The position numbers were made by a program, and so were the translations under genes. A stretch of DNA of 64,000 nt from Epiperipatus broadwayi (Eukaryota; Onychophora; Udeonychophora; Euonychophora; Peripatidae): the NCBI GenBank assembly GCA_028023455.1, contig JAQFVV010012668.1, positions 248,001 through 312,000 of the forward strand. The letters run 5' to 3'. Below are positions 34,560 through 47,454 of the stretch, one piece after another; position 1 is the first letter of the stretch; each line of letters begins with the position of its first letter. The notes below the pieces were generated by a model. It ran no database searches. It was not told where the DNA came from and saw only the letters and a list, made by a program, of their open reading frames with translations.

Positions 34560-35150
34560 ATCTTAACATAAATACCCAATTTTTTATTACAAAATTCTGG
34601 TTATTTATGGATATCCTCTCATACACCATAATATATTTTCACAGCATATAAAAAATTCTTTTAAATAAACTTTTTCATTATACTTTCCAATCAAAGTCTT
34701 TTTCATCTATAAATTTAATCTCTCTTTATCCATAATTTGTAGTTTGTAGGGTTATAAGAATATAATTCAAAAAAATAAAATTATCTTCCACCTATTTGAA
34801 AAATGGATTTATATATAACTGACCTAAGTGTATAAGATTTGAAAAACAACATTAATTTTAAATATGTTGTAAGCAAAATCATTCAAATCTTTATCAACCT
34901 TAATGCAATGGCCATCATTCACATATTTAAAATAAAGTTGATCACAATTGATCAATTTGTATTTCCTAGCAGAAGAAAAAATGCCTTAAAATGAATAAAG
35001 GATTTTGGCTAAAACTTTTCCTCAATAGTAACTAATACTATAAATAAATTGTAATGAATTTATCTTAATATTTGGTAGGGTAACATATTACCTCCAATGA
35101 AAATACTGAACAGAATAAATATAATGCTTAAAGTCTTCACTATATAAGAT
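34560..35150. other. AT-rich DNA, nothing recognised
   Basis: No feature found. Confidence 0.5.
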
Positions 35151-35164
35151 TTTACTTTTATGTA

Positions 35165-35565
35165 TGTTATACATAGGGTATATGAGCACAGACTTTCACA
35201 CAACCCAGCATTTTCCACACTATCTCATAACACTGATATACTTGAACTCATATATATTGAAAAGATAAATAATCACCAATATATGTATTTCATGCTAAAA
35301 CAGCAATCATCAGTTGGTCCAGATTACCATGTCTACACATATATGCTATAAGTGCTTATATATATATATATATATTAAGATAGGCAAATCTCATACTTTA
35401 ATAGACAGGCTTCAATCCACTCCACACTCCAACTCTTCAACTATCCATCCAATTGAAAATCTGATGATGGAATTCTCAAAGGCCACCCTGAGGCTGAGAT
35501 TCTTGTCACACCTATGTTGACCTAAGGTCAATCTGACCCCTCATTTACACGACATAATCCATTTA
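35165..35565. mobile_element. Rep-A half copy
   Basis: Terminus at 35175 (agcacagactttcacac), then aataatcaccaatatatg, cagttggtccagattacca, a (TA)n run at 35360-35374, ttcaatccactccac and gatgatggaattctcaaagg. Frames 35160-35351 and 35314-35520 are read-through of the repeat. Confidence 0.65.
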
Positions 35566-35569
35566 ATAC

Positions 35570-37590
35570 ATATAATCCATAAAAAATTACAGTTGTGTAG
35601 ATGTTAACTGTAAATTTAAAGTACTGAAATGTCTGTTTATTGCAATAAGAAAACGGTATTATTGCTATAAAAAATAATGATATACCTTTTGTAAATTTTT
35701 TACACAAATCCACATTTGCTCTGCATGGCCTGGTGCAATGACCGTGGCCTATCCTGAAGTTTAAGGCCTGTGGATTGTGTCCAGTGCTACAATTTCAGGC
35801 ATACAAACTTATTATGAACTTCCAAGCAATAATTCCATTCGATTTTTTTTAGATAAATATTTTAACTAAAACAAATAAACAAACAAAGAAAAAAGCAAAG
35901 TGAGCACCCAAAACATACCGATTCATATATATAGCAATTTTTTTCAAAACGTGATTGATATTCATTTATGTATGTGTTTTTAAACACTACGTGATATTAA
36001 GATATTCATATACAGATATACATCAAAAAGTCGTTTTTTAAATTTTGTTTTACAGAAATATGATCTTTCAAAATACTTTTCCTTTTTAAAGAAAAGTAAT
36101 AAAAAGTTTTGTTACTTTAAAAAACTTAAATTGGCTAAATGCATTAGTCAACATTTTACATCTTCCGATATAGCAATGTCATTATGGTTTTACCTATTTA
36201 CTTCAAGTAGAAGAAAATGAACCGAACTGAAAATGGAATTGATGATAAGTCTGTTGTGCTTGATGGATCATGTGATCAGTTTATGAGTTTTACTATTGGT
36301 TGATAACGATTTTAAAATTTCACATTTATTTTGCTTTTCATACTTATGATTAAATTACATTTCTTCAACAATGTTTTCATTTTCTTTGTTATTTAATAAA
36401 ATGAATTTTACAAGTTGAACATATAAAAAATGTACATTTAACAAATGTCTAATAAACTATGATAATTCAAAATATATATTTTTTTGTTTAATGTAAAATA
36501 ATATACCCTTTTTTACATGTCTAAGTATATAACGTCTAATGAACAAAATAAATAGAATAACTATGATATCATTATGAATATATTATAGAACCACCATATG
36601 AAACAAATGACATTAAAATGATGCCATGGTTATATATATTGTGCTTGTAAAATTCATAATAATTTTCAATAGTTTCTGGAATGTTCGGTGCATGTTGACC
36701 TCTGGAATAATTTCATGGTATTTTGTTTCATTATGACATTTAGTTTCTCTTATGTAATATTCAATTTTGATCCCAGTTGTTTCTAGAAGATTTCATTTTT
36801 AGTGGTATAAATGATAACAATTAAATAATATTTGGCCAACATATTTAATTGTCTTTCTTGGACAAAAGTTTAATCCTTTAATTTATGAATTCCTGACAAT
36901 AAAATGTTTGACTATTTATTTATCTTAGTGGAAAATATCAATATCTTTTGCTAGATCATTGGAGAGATCATAAAAAATATGTAACACCATACTCTAGTGT
37001 GAGTATTATCATCTTGGAAAATAACATTGTTTGGATATCATGAAATATTTTTTGTCCATCAAAATTTTAAATACTTTGCAGCATTGATGGTTCATACATA
37101 ATAATGATTAATCCAAGAAAAGTGGCTGTTTCAGTTGTGAGAAGAAAGTCTGATTGATATGTGCTATTTATTAGTATATATTTTGAATTATTTTCATTAT
37201 CTGTTAATAATTGTTAAGTGTTTAATTTAATTGTTAAATGTTTTTAGAAATTTCTAACATTATTTAAACTTTTGAATTACATTCGACATTAAATAATGAC
37301 ACATAAGTTAGTATATGATGCAGTGTTTCAGATGTCATTATTTTCCTTTCTTTTTGAGTGTTTTGTAGCCTGACTATTGACAGTATTAGCACAAGAACTC
37401 ATGCTAGTACTGCTTGTGATCAGGCCAGCAATCCCTAAAGAAGAGAGGAGAATAATATCACTAAAACATTGTAACATATTGTATTAATACTAACTGTAAA
37501 CTGTATTTGGAAAGTTCACTAAAATTGCATTTTTTTCAAAAACATTTAACAATTAAAATTTTATGATTGAAATAATCCAATGTACTATCA
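35570..37590. other. AT-rich DNA, nothing recognised
   Basis: No bounded repeat. Minus frame 35528-35713 has no motif. Confidence 0.5.
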
Positions 37591-37599
37591 TAAATAAAC

Positions 37600-39450
37600 T
37601 GTCACCATCAGAAACATTCAGATAAATATAAGGTACCAGGCATGGATCCAATATGATATCAAACCTTAGATATTATAAAAACGGTCTCAGAGTGAAATAG
37701 AAAATCAGTTATCTTTCCTATATAAATGTAAATTTGAAGTTGTCCCCAAAGACTTGCGAGTAAAACCTCCAATTCACTTCCAAAGAGCTGATATAATAAC
37801 TCAAAGAGCAAATGATGCTTGGATAAAGAAAGAATAAATGAGATATTTCAAGAATCAAATCATGCATTTCATTAATATATAGAATATTTTATAAAAAAAT
37901 AAACTGATGAAAATTTTACAAGAGTTTTTCAGTCAGTAAAAAAAAATTACCCGAAAAAATAAAAGCATATATAAAGAAAAAACTTATAAATCTACATGAG
38001 CATATCATAAGTCATACTCTCTCAAAAACCTAGCAGCTACATCAGTTAAAAATCTTAGTTATAAATATTTGTTGGTTTCTAGAACTTCTGTTCTGATAAA
38101 AGGATTAACCTTTGCCATCACACTATTTAATAATACCTTATTAGATATAATATCAGCAACTGATAAAACCAATCCAATTACCTCTAAGAAAAGCAATAAA
38201 ATTACTTTGAAAAATAAAAAGTACTTCAGAGAAATGAGCAATCTTTACTAAAAGTTACTTACAATGAAAGGAAAATGCTTAAATCTATCAAACTAGGAAA
38301 ATCTATAATCATATTCCCTGCTAACAAAGGTAATAATGGACATTATGTAAAAAAATTATAATATAAATTTCATAACAAACATAGGATTTTTATAAAGCAT
38401 TACAAACTATGAAATTTCACTTCTCTTCAGCCCATGATTAATAACTATTGTTGATTCTAAAAATTTACCATATCAATAATTGTGAAGATTTATATGCGAG
38501 TTCTTAGTTCATTGGCATAAAAGACACAGTATTTTATCAGGGATTCTAATCACTAAAAAATTAATTAGGAATCTTAAATAGAAAGAATTCACATAGTAAT
38601 AAGCTTTTGTGTGAAAAGTTTATTCATTAAATGTACCTATGATAAAGCATTGTCTATTATAAAAAAGATTAAAGCTAATGGAATTCTTAAAATCCTATAT
38701 AACAACAATGTAATTACCATGCATTATAGAATTCATCCTCCAATATCAAGAGGTGGCTGTATATTCACCATTGCCATGTCTGATCAGCAAGACATTTCAT
38801 GGACAAAACTTGGAAATCATAAACATAAATACTATTCCTTCTTCAATTATTATCTGTTTTTGCAATGTAATTAATATATCTGGATTCATACCAGTAACTT
38901 ATTTCTTTCCAAATAATTTCACAATACAATTGTAATAGAAAAATAAATTTGCAGTCTTAGAAGTTCTTATGACAAAATTTCTCAAAAGTAAAAAATATGA
39001 TTTACACAATCCACAAACTCAGGAAATACTAAGCATACACATTCAATCTGACACAATCACAAAAGTCGTGTTATGCTATCGCTATGGAACAGAAGAAAAA
39101 AGTTTGTTCAGAGGCTTTAATAATTTGGAAAAAGAAATGTTCTGCATAGAATAAATTCTCATGAAAAAGACATCAATCGATAATCATTAAAAAACATTAA
39201 ATTGAAAACAAATATTAAAAAATGTAAAAGAAAAAGAATTATAAGTAATCTAGTGTACCCATACATACCAGGAATAGCAAATAATCTAAAGAAAGTCTTC
39301 AACCAATGACTTAACAAAATTATAGCACATTATGATGAACTTAACCTTTATAAAATCTACAGTTGAAATGCAGAAAAAGAAAGCCATAGCTTCCCAATAA
39401 AAACAATTCTAATTCCTGATAATAATAAAAAAGAGAGAAAAAAAATAAAC
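37600..39450 (+). pseudogene. Penelope-like element relic
   Basis: Separate broken frames appear in the order expected of Penelope-like retroelement proteins: FEVVPKDLRVKPPIHFQRAD (near 37735), VSRTSVLIKGLTFAITLFNN (38069 on, as in the -VLSKG-NFAPTP- region), KLGKSIIIFPANKGNNGHYV (near 38300, for the -VI-PADKGNA-V- motif that opens the reverse transcriptase), the stretch around 38611-38874, and LVYPYIPGIANNLKKVF (near 39250, as in the connector region). I do not see the YxDD box or a GIY-YIG endonuclease. Heavily mutated and inactive. Assignment rests on the order of several weak matches. Confidence 0.6.
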
Positions 39451-39459
39451 TGAAAGAAT

Positions 39460-40185
39460 TGGAATCAGAATTGCTATACATTTAATTTAAGAATGAAAAT
39501 GTTGTTTTGTGAACAGTTCCATTGTCATAGTTAACATTAAAAAAGGTTACTGATATGAGAGGCAAAAATTCAAGCCATCTAGATATGTAATTGCTGGAAG
39601 GAAATAAAAAAAGGAAGAAACACAATGGAGAATAAGAGAAAAATGCACAGAAAAGTTTCTTACAATTGATTCTTTTAATTTATTTTATTTATAACAAATT
39701 TCATAAGAAGCATTAATTAAATAATCACTCTTTACTTTATTTAATACCAATCAGAATATATAATTGTATACTCTATGTTAAATCGTCTAAAGAATATGTT
39801 TTCTGTAAATAAAGTTTACTTTTGAAATGAAGAATATGTTTTTGTGCAATGGTTTTCTTTCAGTTTTCGAGAGTAACTTCTTTCTGCCAAAATCCTTTTT
39901 TTAAAATTTAATTCTTTAATGAGAATAATATTATCAAATATGTAGAATTTTTAGTAGCTGATACTTTTAAATCTTCTTTTTCCATTTTGAAGCACAGTAT
40001 GTAATTGTTATTTTCTTCAGCATTTAGAGAATAATATAATGATGATTGAACTAAAAAGTTTAATTAGTTAAACTTGAGAGTAGTGATTAATCTTGCTAAT
40101 AATTATATTAATTAAAATAATGACTTACATATATTTCTGCCATTATAAATATTAAGTATTAATTAGGGTAAATACTATAGAATTA
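39460..40185. other. AT-rich DNA, possible 3' part of the Penelope-like relic
   Basis: A Lys/Glu-rich decayed stretch to about 39660, then plain AT-rich sequence. Confidence 0.4.
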
Positions 40186-40188
40186 GTG

Positions 40189-40665
40189 TTGTGGCTCAAC
40201 TTACCTTCATGCAATGGATTTGTCCAGATCCAATCATCAGCACTCATCACTACAGACTAATCAATGGAAAGAGGAGGTCAATAGTGGTCATTCTCAGTGA
40301 ATCTGATTATTTTCATTTCAGAAAGTGATCTGAGTATAAATAGGCAATCCATTTGGAAGGTTAGACAACATTAAATAACTGTCAGAGCTGAATAATCATA
40401 TACACACTCTCCACAGTATTGGTCAAGCTGTGAGGCAAGTCATGTTAAACCAGGAGCATCAAGGTATTAATCTGAAGTGAGGTAAGCTGACACAGTATAC
40501 TGAAAGTGTTACTGTTTCTACACATGAGACAAGCTACCACAGTACAGCCAGAAATGTTAGGGACATTTAGAAGGGCATCTGCAGTCCTTTTCTTCAATAG
40601 TTGCATGGCACCCTAGATTCTCTACCTAACCAAATTATCAGGTGTATGGTGGAGCAGATGTTTTA
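40189..40665. other. Moderately GC-richer block, possible solo LTR
   Basis: The block starts tgttgtggctcaactt and contains gagtataaataggc, a TATA-like motif near 40335, in a stretch visibly richer in G/C than its neighbours. No second copy exists here to define ends, and I cannot find a clear TG...CA pair with target duplication. It could equally be unrelated unique sequence. Confidence 0.25.
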
Positions 40666-40969
40666 AGTAAAATATAGCATATACACATTTATAAGTATTT
40701 AACCATAATTGTGATAGTATGTGTTTATTCTGAGTTTATATTAATGCAATATGTCAACATTTTACAATTTATTTAAATTGAAATTAATAACTTTTCAAGA
40801 AAGTGATATAACAAAACAAGTGAGTATTTATTTATTTATGTATGGATTTTTTTAGGCAGTTTAGCTACTAATAAAATATCATAAAGAAATCTGTAAAGAC
40901 ATCAGGAGATACATTCACTACTATTTCTTATTAAGTCATTCAATTCTGCTACACAACAATAATTAGTAA

Positions 40970-41110
40970 ACAAAAGCAAAACTCTCCATACAGTAGTGCC
41001 ACCCTGTGCCAAACAGAGTAATCAATGGATGTCAGAAGGCTTGTGCATAAAATTATGTGCTAGTATAGAAATGGTGATCATATGACAATAATTAGGTATG
41101 TGATTCTTGA
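40970..41110. mobile_element. Rep-B fragment
   Basis: gcaaaactctccatacagta, ccaccctgtgccaaa, gagtaatcaatggatg and aaggcttgtgcataaaat follow the Rep-B order exactly. The copy then jumps to gtgctagtatagaaatggtg, the Rep-B flank segment seen at 10540 in the other orientation. Just upstream (40855-40945) is the dispersed repeat shared with 690-790. Confidence 0.65.
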
Positions 41111-41114
41111 TCAT

Positions 41115-41815
41115 ATCTACATAGCTCTGTTTCTGATAAATTCTGTATATGAAACAGGTGACTGCAATGACCATACACTGTTTTGAATTCGTTGATGCAA
41201 TTCGAATAATGACTTTACAATTGGATCCAAAAAAAAAATTGAAACACTGTAAGAATTTAATTTTTATACTCTTCATTTAAAAAGCTTATTGTTGTTGATC
41301 ATCCAAATAAAACTATATCTCAAATTATTGGAAAATCTGATCTACCCAACCACTTTTTATAAATTTTCTACACTGGAGTAGACTTTACTGTTCAAGTAAT
41401 ATTCTCATGGTTATATTTAAAAGATTAGCTAAAAATTTAATCCAAGTATTTATTCATTAAGTGAAATATACTAATGCTCAGGCAGCTATCTGTAATCCCA
41501 GCTAGCTTTCCAAGGTGATTATTTTTAGAAACTATTTTTGATAATGCAGTAGAGAAAAACTGTAAATGCTAGAAATTTAATGTTATCATTTAAGACAAAA
41601 ACTATTATTATAATTAAAATATAGCTAACAGTAATTCCCATCTTTAAGACAATGAAAACTAATATAATAAATTTATCTCTCTTCATTCAAGTCAATTTTA
41701 TGCGAAAGTGCGAGAGCAATAAAATGAAATAAGTTGAATTAATCAATATATTTTCACACTCGATAATATTATAGCATACAATTTTTTAAAATGAATATAA
41801 TATCTAAAAGTCAAA
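41115..41815. other. AT-rich DNA, nothing recognised
   Basis: The minus frame 41022-41276 begins in Rep-B and has no motif. Confidence 0.5.
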
Positions 41816-41826
41816 GTTTTTTCTTT

Positions 41827-41912
41827 TTTTCATGTGTCAAAGTATCGGCCGGGGAACCCGGGCAAGTGCTTGTAAGGCTACCGTGCTGACCACTCGGCCA
41901 CCAACGCTACAC
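41827..41912 (-). mobile_element. SINE-1, minus-strand copy (internally shortened)
   Basis: Minus-strand reading: GCGTTGGTGGCCGAGTGGTC, anticodon-loop region CCTTACAAGC, CCCGGGTTCCCCGGCCGATA, then CTTTGACACATGAAAAAAAG. The B-box region has lost about ten bases compared with other copies. GAGTGGTCAGC is close to an intact A box. Confidence 0.7.
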
Positions 41913-41919
41913 TAAAAGT

Positions 41920-43270
41920 CAATGTTTGATAAAGGGAGGGCCAATAATGCAAGCTATACTGATCATATAATTTCTGTTTTGGTACTTACGATGATTGCCA
42001 TATTTTGATTTGATAACTTTAAATATGTACTTATTTAGTTTATGTTATTTATAATTTTGTTTTTGACTGAAGAATCTTATGAAAATAAATTAGCTTATTT
42101 AAAGTTTGACAAAATAGTTATTTTTATATTTTTTGGAATGTGACCTAAATGTTCCTCATGAATTTAGTTGAAAATTAATTGCATGTTTCTCTGTTTACAA
42201 AAAAAAAAAACCTCTTCATGCTCCATTTCAAGATGTCCAATTCTACAATTCCATTATTTCTAGTTGACAGAGAGATAATATATTAGCTGACATCTATCAT
42301 TGACCATGCAAAATATATCAAAGTTATTATTATTATTTAGTTAAAAAAAACTTATTGTTTAGATTCTCATATTTAAGAAAAAAGTTTAACGTATTTATAA
42401 TTTTATTAAATATATATGTATACAATAGTTTCCTTGCATTTAGCTTCAAGTTTTCCATGAATATATGAAATTATGGGCAAAACCCTACTTAAAATGCATG
42501 CTTAACATATATATTACACACTCCATTGCAATTTAATTTTTAAAATATATTAAGATATAAACAATATAACACAATTATAAAGAAGATAAAACTATAATAA
42601 ATTGTGCAAAGAAAGAAGGGTAGCAACACAGCTTGATTGAAGGTAGGATGAAGTGTCAAATGAGTAATTAGTCGACAGGGAAATGATTGGGCACAACACT
42701 TATAAAGAGAGGCATGCACATAAATTTTATGAATTCAAATGTACAAAATTCTGTATTTTTTGTTTAATATTTTTTCAAAATATGGGTTATTGAAACTGTG
42801 CGTGATGAGCTTGTGTATATGAGGGTGGTAGTGCTTTAAACATATACACAAATTTAGTTTATATAAATTATTAAAACAGCATTAGTCTCTTTCCAGAATC
42901 TTAAAACAGTAATAAAGAAAACAATTTTCCCTAATACAGTCAACTACCACTTGATTAGGGTTTAATGATTTTTCTCTCTTTTAGCTAAGAAAATTTGATT
43001 CCAATTTATTGATTTATATGTTATGACAGATCATGCAGTTGCAGATCAGGAAGACATAACAAGACATTAGTGCATGATTGGTGCTTAATAAAGACACACT
43101 TGCAATGCATATTAATACAAATATGATATATAGAATTAATTAAATAATGCTCCTAAACAGATAGCTTCTATCTGCTAAAACTAACTCAATCTAGTTCTTA
43201 GATTAGCATATAGTAATCATGCTAAGTAAAAGAGCTAACAAAGTATTAACCTAGTTAATATACTGAATCT
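41920..43270. other. AT-rich DNA, nothing recognised
   Basis: No feature found. Confidence 0.5.
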
Positions 43271-43275
43271 GTATT

Positions 43276-43319
<44 letters not shown>

Positions 43320-43320
43320 G
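43276..43320. repeat. (CA)n(TA)n microsatellite
   Basis: A run of CA dinucleotides passes directly into a run of TA. It touches the likely 5' edge of the RTE-type LINE, whose 3' end also abuts a TA run. Confidence 0.9.
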
Positions 43321-43611
43321 GCTGCAGAAAGGAGTTTGCTATTAACTGAAAGGAGACCCTTTGATTCCTCTTGGAGGTCTTAAAGGAACCGAGCAGGGCA
43401 AATTCCTAATGTCCACTCCATACGTTCTTGTCATTGCAGCTGTTATTACTATGTGTTTATTCATATAGTGTACAAACATGGATGGGCTGCTTGGCTTTTT
43501 ACCTCTGAATTTAAGATCAAGAAACACCATGGTCTTTCTTCTCAGTGCCTGATAAGGCAGAATGAATGTTTTTGTAAATGATAAATATTTTTCCAATACA
43601 TATATACAATT

Positions 43612-46595
43612 ATGACAGTCAAAAATAAAGCATGGCCCTTATTCCCAGGAGGCTGTAAAGTCACCAACCAAGGCAGCGGTTGGTGGCCAAAGGCGGAGGG
43701 TGCTAAGAATCTCCTGATTGCAGACCCAGGCTGCCATTTGATGACAACTTTTTATTTAGGTACTTACAACTGCAGATCACTTTCAAGTGAAGGAAGATTC
43801 CAAGAATTAGAAGAACTCTCTTATATTAAATGGGATATTATTGGACTTTGTGAAGTTAGAAGAAAAGGTGAAGAAACAATTGATTTAAAAAGTGGACATA
43901 TATTTTATTATAAAGGCACAAATATTGGAAAATACAAGTGGAGTAGGATTCATTATAAATAAAAAGTGGAAGAACAATATTGTGGAGATTATGGTGTATC
44001 AGACAGAGTGGCAAGATTAGTTATACAACTTAATAGCAGATACCAAATGCAGATAATTCAGGTTTATGCCCCGACAAGTTCTCATAGTGATGAAGTAGTA
44101 GAAGATTTTTATATGGATGTACAAAAGGCTTTTGATAAGAGTAAACAACATTTTAAAATTGTTATGGGAGACTTTAATGCTAGAATTGGTAAACAAATGA
44201 AAGATGAACGTGCTGTAGGTAATTTTGGTTATGGTAATAGAAATGACAGAGAAAATAGACTTGTGGAGTTTGCAGAAAAAGAAAAACTTTATATTATGAA
44301 TTCTTTTTTTGAGAAAAATGTTAAAAGAAAATGGACATGGAAACATCCAAATGAAGGTACAGCAGAATTGGATTATATTTTGACTAACAGGAAATACATA
44401 TTTCAAGATTGTAATGTTCTTAATAGATTTAACACAGGAAGTGATCATCGATTAGTAAGGTGCAAGATGCGTGTTAATGTAAAACTAGAAAGACAAAAAT
44501 TGTTAAGAAAAACAATATTTACAGTTGATATTCCTAATCTTCAGAAACATTCTAATGAATTTAAATTAGAACTTACAAATCGATTTCAAGTATTAGTAGA
44601 TTTTGAACATGATTCAGATTTGAATGAAATTAATATGAAAATAACTGATACACTTTTAAAAACTGCAACAAAGATAGCTGGTAGAAAAAAGCAGCAATTG
44701 ACCAACAAAATTTTTACTGAAACTAGAGAATTTATGAAGAAAAGAAGAAATATGAAGATATACAAAAATGATGCATTAAAAATAATTGAATATCTCAAAT
44801 TTTGTAAAATGGTGCAGAAAAGAGTTGAAAATGATATAAGAAAATATAACTGTGAACTAGCAAGAAAAGCTGTAGAATAAAATAAAAGTATTAAGAATGT
44901 AAAACAACATTTTGGTATTGGTAGGAAATTTATATCTGCAATAAGGAAAAAAGATGGAATTATTACTAAAAAGAGAGATGACATCATGAAATTGGTAGAA
45001 AATTTTTATCAAGAATTATATAGTAATAAAGATCAGGTACCTCCTATATCTATTACATCTTCCGAATTGCCCAGAATTTTAAATGAAGAAGTGAGAAATG
45101 CAATTAAATGTATGAAGAAAGGAAAGGCTCCAGGTAATGATGGAATGATAATTGATATATTAAAAGAAGTAGGTGAAGAAACAGAAATTTTTTTAGCAAA
45201 GTTATATACCAAATGTCTAAATGATAAAGATGTACCGAATGATTGGAAGAAAGTAATAATATTAATATTTAAAAAAGGTGATAAAGAAGATATTAGAAAT
45301 TACAGACCTATCAGTCTTTTATCAGTTTTATATAAAATTTTTACCAAGATAATTACAACTCGTTTACAGAGAACATTGGATTTCCACCAACCAAGAGAAC
45401 AAGCTGGATTTAAAAGTGGTTTTAGTACAGTAGATCATATTCAGGTATTGAGAGAAGTTATAGAAAGGACAAATGAATATGAGTTGTCATTATGTTTTGG
45501 ATTTGTAGATTATGAAAAGGCATTTGATTCTATAAACATTTCTTCAGTGATTAAAGCATTGGATCATCAAGGTATAGATCCAGGATATTGTCATATTTTA
45601 AAGAATATTTATAAAAATGCAACAGCAACAATTAGATTACATAATGATACTGGGAAAGTCAACATTGAGAAAGGTGTAAGACAAGGTGACTCCATATCTC
45701 CAAAACTTTTTACAGCAGTGCTGCAAGAAGTATTTTCTGGATTAAAATGGAAAACTAAAGGAGTGAAAGTAAATGGAGATTATTTAAGTCATTTAGATTT
45801 TGCAGATGATGTAGTTGTTTCTGCAAATAATGCTTCAGAGCTGCAGGAAATGTTGCAGGAGTTATCAGATGAAAGTAGGAAAGTAGGACTAAAGATAAAT
45901 GTTAAAAAGACTAAAGTAATGTTTAATCGGTTTGCTCAAAATATGAAAATAAAGATTGATTATGATGAATTAGAAGAAGTTAACAGTTACAAATAGATGA
46001 ATTAGAAGAAGTTAACAGTTACAAATACCTTGGTCAGATTATTAATATAGATGGAAACATAATGGATGAAATTAATCATAGAATTAAACTTGGTTGGAGT
46101 GCTTTTGGTAGAAATAACTTGATACTAAAAGGAAATATGCCTATGTGTTTGAAGAGAAAGGTTTTTAACAAATGTGTTTTACCAGTTCTTACTTATGGAT
46201 CTGAGACTTGGACACTCAATAGAAGAGCAATACAGAGACTTCAGACCACTCAAAGAAGTATGGAGAGGTGTATGTTGGGAGTAACAAGAAGAGATTGAAA
46301 ATGCAATGTATGGGTAAGAGAACAAACAGGTGTTACTGACATCATAGAAAAAATTAAAAGATTGAAGTGGAGTTGGGCTGGACATATTGCTAGAAGAGAT
46401 GATAATAGATGGACAATTGAAATTTTAAACTGGATTCCAAGAGATTGTAAAAGACCCAGAAAGAGACCACATGTGAGATGGATAGATGAAATAAGAAAGT
46501 GTGCAGGGGTGATGTGGAGAAGAGAAGCTAAAAATCGGAGAAAATGGATTAAACTTAGAGAGACCTTCATCCTGCAGTGGATTGATAATGGCTGA
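43612..46595 (+). pseudogene. RTE-type endonuclease-reverse transcriptase, disabled
   Basis: Endonuclease: YNCRSLSSEGRFQEL (N of the first motif), IIGLCEVR (catalytic E), IIQVYAPTS, GDFNAR, and SDHRLV (catalytic H) near 44440. Reverse transcriptase: NYRPISLLSVLYKI, FVDYEKAFDSI (motif A Asp), QGDSISPKLF, and FADDVVVSAN (catalytic DD) near 45800. Tail: LTYGSETWTLNRRAIQRLQ, WSWAGHIARRDDNRW and RPRKRPHVRWIDEIRK. Defects: TAA at 43960, a local frame change around 43945-43990 (the expected GVGFIINKKW lies one frame over), TAA at 44878, a 32-bp tandem duplication at 45964-46027 that shifts the frame into TAG, and TGA at 46296. The enzyme would nick target DNA and prime reverse transcription of its own RNA. 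This copy cannot make it intact. Confidence 0.88.
45964..46027. repeat. Exact 32-bp tandem duplication breaking the RTE ORF
   Basis: gatgaattagaagaagttaa begins each unit (45964 and 45996). The two units are identical. 32 is not a multiple of three, so the frame shifts and stops at the junction. Identity of the units indicates a recent event. Confidence 0.95.
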
Positions 46596-46620
46596 TAATA
46601 ATGATGATATATATATATAT

Positions 46621-46753
46621 AAAATATACAAACCATCATACAATTACAAATATCCAGTAACGCCCTCTGTTTAAAGATCTATATCTCAATAATAGATCTT
46701 TAAACAGAGGGCGTTACTGGATATTTGTAATTGTATGATGGTTTGTATATTTT
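46621..46753. mobile_element. Perfect 62-bp-arm palindrome (hairpin MITE)
   Basis: 46621-46682 is the exact reverse complement of 46692-46753; the loop is 9 bp (atctcaata). The arms hold a CpG-containing core (GTAACGCCCTCTG). It starts right after the LINE tail and TA run. It is probably a MITE inserted in the TA tract, but the TA tract hides any target duplication. Confidence 0.85.
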
Positions 46754-46759
46754 CTATAA

Positions 46760-47450
46760 TTATTTCAGTTAGTGTTAACAGTAACTTTCTTTATATATAT
46801 ATATGATAATTTAGGGAGGAGAAAGTATATTTAATGGCCTTAACAACATTTAAAAATATACTTTTAATATCATCCTTAGCTATCATCTTACTTATAACTA
46901 ACAGAGAACATCATAAGTTTAATAATGCAAACCTTAATAAATGATAATATCAATAACATAATGATAACAATGAGTGCATAGCAATTGGTTGTTATATATT
47001 AGAATAGGATTTTGAGGCAGCAATTTACTTATGCTAAGTAGCATTGTTAAATATTACACCAGAGAGGTTAATAATGATCTCTCCAAAAAATTTACTAAAA
47101 TAATTATTCGCTGCCTCAAAATATTCGCATATCATAACATATATATTAAAATAATGAAAATGAAATAATTCAGAATTATGGACGTGACTGCAGTTTTAAA
47201 GAAATTAAATAATAACTGAATACAGTTATTACAAGTTAAAGAAATCTAATACATTATTTAAGATATAGGCAAACTTTCCAGTTTAATTTTAGAAATAATT
47301 TAATTTAGAAGGAATTAATAATTAGATTAAACGTTCATTAGATTTACAATAGCTAGCTTAATATTTAATTTACAATTTAAAGATTAATTTAATAGTTCTG
47401 TGGTTTTGAATTTGAAAAATTATTACCAATCTTTTGCATCTTGGACATCA
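46760..47450. other. AT-rich DNA, nothing recognised
   Basis: No feature found. Confidence 0.5.
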
Positions 47451-47454
47451 GGCA

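Larger units (their letters stand above)
43322..46620 (+). mobile_element. RTE/BovB-type LINE, nearly full length
   Basis: The order is 5' leader (about 43322-43740, GC-richer than the surroundings), a single long ORF with endonuclease and reverse transcriptase, a very short 3' region, and a short tandem tail (gataataatgatgatatata). One ORF and a microsatellite-like 3' tail are typical of the RTE clade. The protein is of the type often mis-annotated in animal genomes as craniofacial development protein 2-like. Few disabling changes over 3 kb suggest a fairly young copy. A (TA)n tract lies at both ends. Confidence 0.85.

Noticed and set aside
37321-37480. Possible exon (GC-richer block, agtgttttgtagcctgac)
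   Set aside because: No open frame, no convincing splice pair and no homology recognised.
43342-43596. 84-codon minus-strand frame upstream of the RTE LINE
   Set aside because: It falls in the LINE 5' leader and resembles no protein I know.
44017-44448. Minus-strand frames of 143 and 133 codons inside the LINE
   Set aside because: Antisense shadows of the RTE-type ORF on an A-rich coding strand.
43612-46595. Host craniofacial development protein 2 gene
   Set aside because: The reading frame contains endonuclease and reverse transcriptase motifs of an RTE-type LINE; that name is a common mis-annotation.
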